From contig NW_004624743.1 of assembly GCF_000247695.1 (NCBI RefSeq), positions 2,953,368-3,017,367 on the forward strand: a stretch of 64,000 bases of DNA, written 5' to 3'. Under the pieces are notes generated by a model. The model did no database searches and was not told the origin of the DNA. It saw only the letters and a program-made list of their open reading frames with translations. Positions 57,301-64,000 of this stretch are shown in pieces. A program made the position numbers and the translations under genes. The number at the start of each line of letters is the position of its first letter. Position 1 is the stretch's first letter. This stretch comes from Heterocephalus glaber. Its lineage: Eukaryota; Chordata; Mammalia; Rodentia; Bathyergidae.

Positions 57301-57880
57301 TATGAGAGATGCAAGATGAAATCATTTGTCCTTTACTGTGACAAGGGTGTAGCTCTTACATAAAACACTGGACCCTGCAACCCTCACTGATGTGGCAAGT
57401 CCCCGAATCTGGAGGGTTTATCTCTGGAGTATGGGTCTTCCCATGCCTGATAAACTTTCTACAACCTATTTATGCCATCTAATTTGCCAGATGTCAACAA
57501 GATAGTGAATCAGCTCAATTTGTGCCGATGTCCAGAGAGTCCACCAAATTCCTTCAGGCTATGACAGAGTAGGTAAGTGTGGTCTTGGAACAAAATCACA
57601 AATGTGCAATGTTGTCATGAACATGATCAGGTTTTGGTCATGACAGAGAGGGAAAAATGTGTTCTCTGGACCCTGGATCACATATGTGCCTATAGCAGTC
57701 TAAACCTACTATGGTAAAAAATACTACAGAAGTAGAAATTTAGACTTGTTTTATTCAGCCTACTATCATTTTGCAAGATCTTTCTGCATATCATAGGGTC
57801 TAGACTGGAAAGCAATGAAGATATTATGGCTCTGTGGGCACGCTATGGTGTGAAGATGCAATATTGTCTTATTGACTCTC
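54306..57880. other. no gene seen; unclassified 3.5 kb
   Basis: No repeat recognised and no frame with splice support. 56880-57220 is GC-richer with two overlapping plus-strand frames of 70-88 codons and no motif. Confidence 0.35.
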
Positions 57881-58370
57881 TGTGATAGCTACTTTTATGT
57901 GTCAACTTGCCTGGGCCATGAGATGCCTAGATGTTTGGTTAAACATTTTTCTGGGTATGCCTGTGAGGGTGTTTGGGGTAAAATTCACATTCGAATTGAT
58001 GGACTGGGTAAACCAGATTGCCCTCCCCATGGGGGTGGACCTCATCCAATGCCTTGAAGGCTGAACTGAGTGAAAAGGTTGATCAAGGCAGAATTCACTC
58101 TCTCTACCTGACCTTCTCTGAGGGCACCATGAGTCCTCTCCTGCTTTTAGGCAAGGACAGGACTCTATTCCACTGGGTCTTCTCCTTCTCAGTCCTTTGG
58201 GACTGGGCTGGCCTATGCCATTTCCTCTCCCGAATTTCCATCTTGCCAAGAGCGGGCTTTGGGTTTTCTCAGCCTTTCTGGTCACATGAACCAGTTTCTT
58301 ATCTCCTCCCTCACCCCACCATTTAGATATTGTGTTAGCTCTATTTTCTTAGAGAATCCCGTCTGCCAGA
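57881..58370 (+). mobile_element. ERVL-type LTR (MLT2-like, plus)
   Basis: 'tgtgatagctacttttatgtgtcaacttgcctgggccatgagatgcctagatgtttggttaaac', 'ctgtgagggtgtttgggg', 'gactgggtaaaccagattgccctccccatgggggtggacctcatccaatgccttgaaggc' and the end 'cttagagaatcccgtctgcc' match the MLT2-type LTR consensus throughout. Confidence 0.85.
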
Positions 58371-61300
58371 CTTCCTAGGGTTAGAACGAGTTGGAATTCA
58401 ATTTTGAATCCACTTTGCCTTCCTCGTGGCAACAGCTCTTAACCTATGCGTTGGGATGTTGGTAGGGTCTTGCCCACAACCAAGTATGCTGGCTACAGTC
58501 ACACACGCTGCCATCCAGGGTACAACCTCTGGATAAATATACGGTCCTAGTGGACCACTGTACACCAGACTTGTGCCTGGACTGTCTTTAGTGCTTAGCT
58601 CTTATACTCCTACTCTAAGGAGGGCATGACGAACCTTTACATTCTTAGGTATTAAAACCAATCTGATCCCTGTGTCCATGGTTAAATACTTTATTCCTTT
58701 GCCTACTGTTAGAGAATAAAGTTACCAATTATGTAGCAAAGGTGATTTGAGGTGTGGTACTGGGGGAACTGTACAAATATTTGCTGCGGTGTTAAAACAT
58801 CCTCTTGCCTGAGAACCCTGCCTGTCCTTCCACCAACAGATTCTGGATCTGAAAATTGGCTCATGTCCAGATTTCTGTATTTTGATGTGAGTATCTTCCC
58901 TTGGGCTCCTTGATGTCCTTTGATGATATAAATTGAGCAATAAAGGCATTCAGTGCCCACCCATCTTTCCCCAAATATGTCTGTATTTCTCCGTGTGTTG
59001 GGAACTCTTAGCCAGCCCTCTGATCTTGCCACTCAAGCTGGCACAGCTCACCTTGCCTGTGATGGCTAAGTGCTACCGCATGGCTCCATTACTGAAGGGT
59101 CTTCTCGGGTCCCTCACTATCTGGAAGATTGATTTCGGAGTATGTGCATTGCCCCTTGCCCACAAAGGGCGGACAACACGGATCTTCTTACCGAGTGCTC
59201 CTTATTGCCTTGGTAAATGGGGGTGTAAACTGCCAATCCATGCTTCCATGAACACAGCTAGCTGAGATTTCTCTGGCTTTAGGAACTGCATTAAGCCTAA
59301 CATTTCGACTTTTATTACCCCTGTGATCCTTCTGCCTCACACTTCTGCTTCACATGGTGTGAGCCATTACTTTTTCCAAAGCTTCCAGAAACCAACCTAG
59401 GGCAGTTTTAGCACCATCTCCTAGGGTCCTTGAAGGAATGAAAGGTCATGTCAGAGAACTGAGCCCTCAGGCCAACGAACTCTTAACACTCAACTGTGTA
59501 GACTATCTTCCTTTATCCGAATCCTTAGGAATTAGCCCATGGTCCACTCCCAGAACTACAGGGCCACACTGGTCAGTTCTTGCAGCTTCCTTGAGGACTC
59601 TGCCCTTAAAGCATCAGAGCTTCCATGGCCAGGTGGTGTCACTGGCATGGTGGTCAAGAGAGGAACACAAAATAGGTCCTAAGACAGGTCCTAAGGAGGT
59701 TGGTTTGTTTGTTTGTTTTCCCAGAACTTACTTTCCATCACTCAAGCAAGGAAAGAGTTCTGGCCTCTATTTGAGAGGCATGAACTATTTTGCAGCCCAA
59801 AGGGGTTCAGTATAATTGGAGATTCAAGAGTTTTGAGTGAAATGACCTCAACGTTCCCACTCTAAGTGTGAGTCTCACTTGTTCCTAGCCAGATCTTGCT
59901 GCAGCAGACTAACTGGGGCTGAAAATTCAATGTTCTCTGGAGATTCTGAACTTCTGGCTCTGGCTAAGTTGGTAAGTATTATCTGTACACCTCACTTATT
60001 TTCATACTTTCCCTTGGATGGAAAAGCATCTTTTAATTTTTTGTCTAATGCACTCAGTCCCTAGGAGAAGTCATCCAATTCAGCAGTCTTTCTAAATATC
60101 ACTTGTCCTGGACGGCATATGACTGAGATGTCCTACCCACCAGTGCACATTCTTCCAACAGGGATCTCGGTCCAGTTCACCACCTGTGAAATGCAACAAT
60201 TCAAGGCTAGCTGCTGGGGCCTATTTTGATGCCACTTTTGATCACTGCTATCCAGCCATGAAGAGGTGCAGCTCCAAAATCCATTCTAGGGTCTCCTTCA
60301 GTGGACCACTGCTAAATGAACTGTCCTAGGTCAAGCTCTTAGAGAAATAGACTCAGAGACAGAGCTTGGCAAAAGGAGGTGGTAGACTGGAGAATGTTAA
60401 TAGGAACAACTCTTGTAAGGGAGTGCACAAAATAGGATTATGCAGAGGGAGATGTGAACCTGCCAAACAATTTATATTGAGACCTCAGAAAATCCTATGG
60501 GCAGATTTAAAGCTGAGGTGACCTTTCAGAAGTCCTCCAAATGGGTCGAGCAGGCTGGTCCCCTATATCCTGCACTCACCGGTCATAGACTGTCCCTAGT
60601 ACAGACATGATAACCTTGAGTGAAGCAACTGCCTTCAGCTGAGGGTGACTCCCAGGGTAGGATTGAGCCTGGTGCCTTCAGTGGGCAGTGTTCTTGGTAG
60701 CTGGGGAATGAGAGTCTCTATCCTACAGTCAGACACAAAACAGCATGCACATAAAATGGCTTTCAAGCTATTTAGCTTTGGCAAGCTATTTAGCTATTTA
60801 GCTTGCCAAATAACAGTAAAAACACAGAGTGTTCTATTCCTAATTCTGTGGGACTCAAAGGGCTTCTTGATCTTTTATTCTTTGCAAAGATTCTTAATCT
60901 TCACAATAGTGAGGCAGGAAAAAAAAGAGTCAATGGAATTAATAATTATAGATGTTCCTGCATTGTTAAGTGAGCTCTCATCTAAATTAATTCCAGGCCC
61001 AAGACTAAAGGGCTTTTGAAAAATATATTTTGTGTGAATAAGTCACTGGAACAGATTAAGAAGGTGGAAAAGGTCATAGAAATCTAAGCTTGTGTTGGAT
61101 CACCCACTGTGGGCCCAGTCATATCATCTTGGGTGTGTGTTTAGGTTGCTTGTTTAAGAGGGGATAAAGCCATTGTCTGCTTATGAGTGAGAATCCTTAT
61201 GAACATTTGAGTAACCTCTCACTTCTCTTCCCCCCATAGCTCACTGTACCTAAATCCGAACATGGAAAAAAGTCTCTACTTTTCACACACTGAGGTGTAG

Positions 61301-61639
61301 AAGAAATTTTCTGTTTTTAAGGCTTTTGGTGGGAGGGGGTAAAAGTCAAATAGGGACCAATTAGATAATGATAGCGGTGAGTATAAATGATATTAATTAG
61401 GTCAAACTAAAATTTTAGATAACTTTTTAAAAGATAAAATATATTTTAGGAGATGAAAAAGCAGAAGTACAGAAAATGCAGAAGTCCAAAGATATTTGAC
61501 CAAAATGCAAACAAACGCAACATGGTGACCAATTCTCTTTCTTGCTGAACTTCCCACCGGCCAAGTGGGCCACCTATCCTTTGCAATCATTTTGTTGGAT
61601 ATTTTATTTCCAACCTCTAACAGGTCTTTAGCTTCACAT
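58371..61639. other. unclassified sequence downstream of the ERVL LTR
   Basis: No primer-binding site or retroviral motif was recognised, so I cannot say whether this is ERV internal sequence or flank. A 107-codon minus-strand frame (58709-59032) and a 125-codon plus-strand frame (59438-59815) show no known domain. A 12-bp perfect hairpin lies at 60777-60810. Confidence 0.35.
60777..60810. repeat. perfect 12-bp inverted repeat with 10-nt loop
   Basis: Arms tttggcaagcta (60777-60788) and tagcttgccaaa (60799-60810) are exact reverse complements. The left arm overlaps a 14-bp direct repeat, caagctatttagct, at 60764-60777 and 60782-60795, so a local duplication probably created it. Confidence 0.9.
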
Positions 61640-61820
61640 GCTTACTGGGGTTGCTTATTCAATCTCACACTTCAAGTACTCACTGCTTCCAAGTGTCCAT
61701 CCCCAGACCTCTCAGCTGGACTCTGACTCAGGTCCCACAACTTACCTGGGGTATTTAAAATGAATCCCCAAATCAACAGGTCAAAACCCAAGCTCCTTAT
61801 TTTTGCCAACCCGCAGAGGA
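61640..61820 (+). mobile_element. old interspersed repeat, left part
   Basis: 'ctggactctgactcaggtcccacaacttacctggggtatttaaaatgaatccccaaatcaacaggtcaaaacccaagctccttatttttgccaacc' parallels a widespread old mammalian repeat ('...caaactcaacatgtccaaaactgaactcctgatcttcccccccaaacctgctcct'). I remember the sequence but not the family name with certainty. It continues at about 62337 after an LTR. Confidence 0.4.
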
Positions 61821-62336
61821 CTGTAATTTTGATTATGCCCAAAGCGGGCTGTAAAGAGTTAACCCCACGACTGGCTTATTTATAGAAGTGAGTCTGGTTG
61901 AAGCCTACGTGTGGAGGTCAGCGTAACTCGCACCCAAATTCTGTTCCCACAACTAAAACCTTCAGACTAGAAGGACAGTGTTCTAATTACAATCATATAT
62001 TTTGTCTATTCTGTTTGTACTTCAAGAATGCTTTGTCTTGTCCTTTATGAGCCTTGTTTGCATTAATTTCCTTAGAAACCACTTGTAGCTTACCTTTAAC
62101 CCAATTGATTGCCAATGAAAGTCAGTGCTTGGGACTGGCCAGTGACTTTGTTGGTTGCATTGGTCATCCTGGCACCCTGCTTTCTCTCCTAGTTCTGTCA
62201 CTTAGTGTATTTTTTCTCAGGTCTGCGTTGTATACTGGGCAGGTGGGTACGGGAACCTGATTACAAGGGTCTCCAGCAACTGGTGCCCAACATGGGGCAG
62301 GAGGAGCAAATTCATCACCTTGGTCCTTGGTGGTAC
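61821..62336 (+). mobile_element. ERVK-type LTR with leader and primer-binding site
   Basis: This sequence interrupts the old repeat. It has a TATA-like 'ttatttataga' near 61876 and ends just before an 18-bp primer-binding site at 62281. Only about 40 bp of leader follow the site before the host repeat resumes, so gag and everything downstream are missing. Exact LTR start not resolved; a TG at about 61820 is plausible. No coding sequence present. Confidence 0.5.
62281..62298 (+). other. retroviral primer-binding site (tRNA-Lys type)
   Basis: TGGTGCCCAACATGGGGC matches the tRNA-Lys primer site used by many class II (ERVK) elements, TGGCGCCCAACGTGGGGC, at 16 of 18 positions. Both differences are C-to-T or G-to-A changes at CpG dinucleotides, the expected decay of methylated DNA. 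Confidence 0.7.
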
Positions 62337-62620
62337 ACTAATCAAACCTGCTGCTCCACCAGCCATCCAGTCTGTTCTCTTAACTTATGGGATAACAACT
62401 CCTTTTATCTACTTGCTCAGCCCAAACATTTCAGTGCCTATTTTACTCCTCTCTTTCTCACCTGGCAGCCAAAGAGCACAAGATGCTATCAGCTCTGACT
62501 TCAAGTTACATCCAGAACTGTGTCACTTACTGTCTTCAGCATTTCCAGTATCTCTTGCTGAGAGATTCACTTCCCAACCAGTCTCACAGCTTCTCCTCTT
62601 TTCTCCTACCAACTGTTGTC
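62337..62620 (+). mobile_element. old interspersed repeat, right part
   Basis: 'aacctgctgctccaccagccatccagtctg', 'acaactccttttatctacttgctcagcccaaacatttc' and 'ttttactcctctctttctcacc' continue, in order, the repeat at 61640-61820. Confidence 0.4.
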
Positions 62621-62741
62621 TTTAGAGCAAGGAAAGCAGAATAAAGTCTTAAAATCTTTACAAACCATGAGTTAGACAAGGCTGGGTCAGATGGCATTAG
62701 TGCCAGCAGCATAGTCTTTGAATCTCTTTGACCACTCTCCA

Positions 62742-62781
<40 letters not shown>

Positions 62782-63744
62782 ACCCAACGTAGAGCAGCGA
62801 TTAGCAGGTCAAAAAGAGAAGTCATGGACAACCCATAAACCCAACTAGGTGCCTTGGCTTCTCAACAATATTGACAATAGAACCAGCTAGGGATAAACCC
62901 GGGAGATAACGATATTCACGTTGAAGAACATAGATCTCAAAAGAAGTTTTGTTGGTACTGACACCTGGAAATCTCAAATTTCCCAACACATATTTATTGA
63001 AAAGTATTATAGGCTGTTCTGAGAAAAGCATCAGAAACATGGAGAGGCTTTCATTTGTCAGCTACAGTTTGCAGTTTAGTGTGGGGGCCTATTGCAAGGC
63101 TAAACAGGGCTGGGACAGTCTTGACTCAAGAATATCCCCCTTAATTAAACATGAACAAATATTATGATCACATACCAAGTTACAGTGAAAACAATGTGAC
63201 AACTATTATTGTGAAGATAATAAATTAAACCAAAAAGGCAAACATACAAAACAAATGTGAACTCTATTCCACTGATTCAAAAGAAGTGAAGGAGGGGCAG
63301 AGGCAGCAGGTACCCACAGGCTGCTCCACAGCACTCAATCCACAGCACAGGTACATGGCTCTGTGAGGAGATGGGCACTGTAGGGACCACCAGGCTGCAG
63401 CTTGAGAAAGCTGGCAGCTGTGGAAAACCCTGGTACATTAACTGAAGCAGCACACTCCGACGCCCAACAAACTGGGGCTCAGTGCTGCAGGAGGAGCTTC
63501 ATCTCCAGTGCAGCCGTAGAAGTAAAACATCTTTGCTCTCTCATAAGAGTGGTGTTTTGACTGCGCACAGGGTCACCGTCTCCCAGATAGGACATGTGAG
63601 TACAGCCAAGGTTACAAGGTGTGATCACAAAGTACAAAGTAAGTGAGTGTTTAGAAAAGTTATGACAGAAAAGGCACAATGCCACGCAGCCCCCTCACTT
63701 TACACGCCCTGATTCAGAACTACTGCCACAGCAGCAAGAAGGAT
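62621..63744. other. no gene seen; (AC)n microsatellite
   Basis: A perfect (AC)n run of about 40 bp at 62743-62782. The rest is unclassified. Confidence 0.5.
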
Positions 63745-64000
63745 GGGACCAGTGTTTGGCACTTTCTGCAGCAGCTCTGGAGTCCTCTTTCCTGAGTATC
63801 TTTAGTTGCACTGCCCTGCCTGAGTCCATGTCCTGGATCATTCACAGTGTTTCCCTTTCATGGTCATTTTGACTTTGTGGAAGAAACAAAATCCTGAGAA
63901 TAAGGTGGATGAAGACACAGGGTCATGTTTTAATGGGCCTGCCTTTCTGCTGGATGGCACTTGGCTTCAGAATGCATGGCATCTTTGATCACTCCTGGTG
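63745..64000 (-). mobile_element. mariner transposase fragment, continues past the window end
   Basis: Read on the minus strand from 64000, it aligns with the mariner copy at 49420: 'gccaagtgccatccagcagaaa', then 'cttcatccaccttattc', 'aaagtcaaaatgaccatgaaagggaaacac' and 'gaaagaggactccagagctgctgcagaaagtg'. The frame shows HPPYS followed by stops. Confidence 0.75.

Noticed and set aside
1..64000. CRISPR arrays, bacterial operons, phage or insertion sequences
   Set aside because: No regularly spaced direct repeats, no dense coding, and an abundance of mammalian SINE/LINE/LTR repeats. The DNA is vertebrate.

Overview
The window is mammalian nuclear DNA with the repeat signature of a rodent. It carries 7SL-derived B1-type SINE monomers, tRNA-derived ID-type SINEs, composite B1+ID SINEs (B1-dID type), MaLR LTR elements, L1 fragments of several ages, and old mammalian repeats (MIR, L2, hAT-Charlie, mariner, Tigger). 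The most numerous recent SINE has a tRNA-like head with the motifs TTTAGCTCAGTGG and GTTCGATCCC, ending GGTACC plus an A tail. I associate this type with beaver (Castor) rather than mouse, rat or squirrel. That species guess is from memory and only moderately secure.

No complete gene, RNA gene, CpG island or promoter could be supported. The AT-rich, repeat-dense sequence looks intergenic or intronic. The best coding candidate is one possible internal exon at about 34255-34466 (+): a strong 3' splice site, a frame open throughout, and a fair 5' splice site. Its protein is not recognised. Nearly all other open frames are chance, or lie in dead L1 or mariner copies.

Layout. 1-3.9 kb: unique sequence plus a MIR. 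3.9-6.35 kb: a nearly complete MaLR retrotransposon on the minus strand (both LTRs and internal region) carrying two later ID insertions. 7.1-8.5 kb: an ERVL-type LTR and MIRs. 9-16 kb: mostly unique, with L2, MIR, a partial MaLR LTR and IDs. 16.2-16.9 kb: a Tigger-type DNA transposon split by a MaLR LTR. 17-24.7 kb: L1M, a hAT-Charlie element, B1s, and a repeat-free block at 22.7-23.4 kb that looks like conserved non-coding DNA. 27.5-31.6 kb: a rearranged younger L1 on the minus strand around an older L1/HAL1-like segment. 34-37 kb: the candidate exon, two nested MaLR LTRs and L1 pieces in opposite orientations. 38-48 kb: mostly unique with MIRs, an ID with a perfect 16-bp target duplication, and a B1-dID. 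48.3-49.8 kb: a MaLR LTR and two mariner 3' ends in inverted arrangement. 51-54.5 kb: B1, MIR, ID, L1, B1-dID and a possible MER5. 57.9-58.4 kb: an ERVL-type LTR. 61.6-62.6 kb: an old repeat interrupted by an ERVK-type LTR with a recognisable tRNA-Lys primer-binding site. The window ends inside another mariner copy.

I found no undescribed functional system. The points most worth checking are the candidate exon, the repeat-free block at 22.7-23.4 kb, the inverted mariner pair, and the ERVK LTR with its primer-binding site. Repeat family names come from pattern recognition, without alignment to a repeat library, and boundaries are approximate unless a target-site duplication fixes them.
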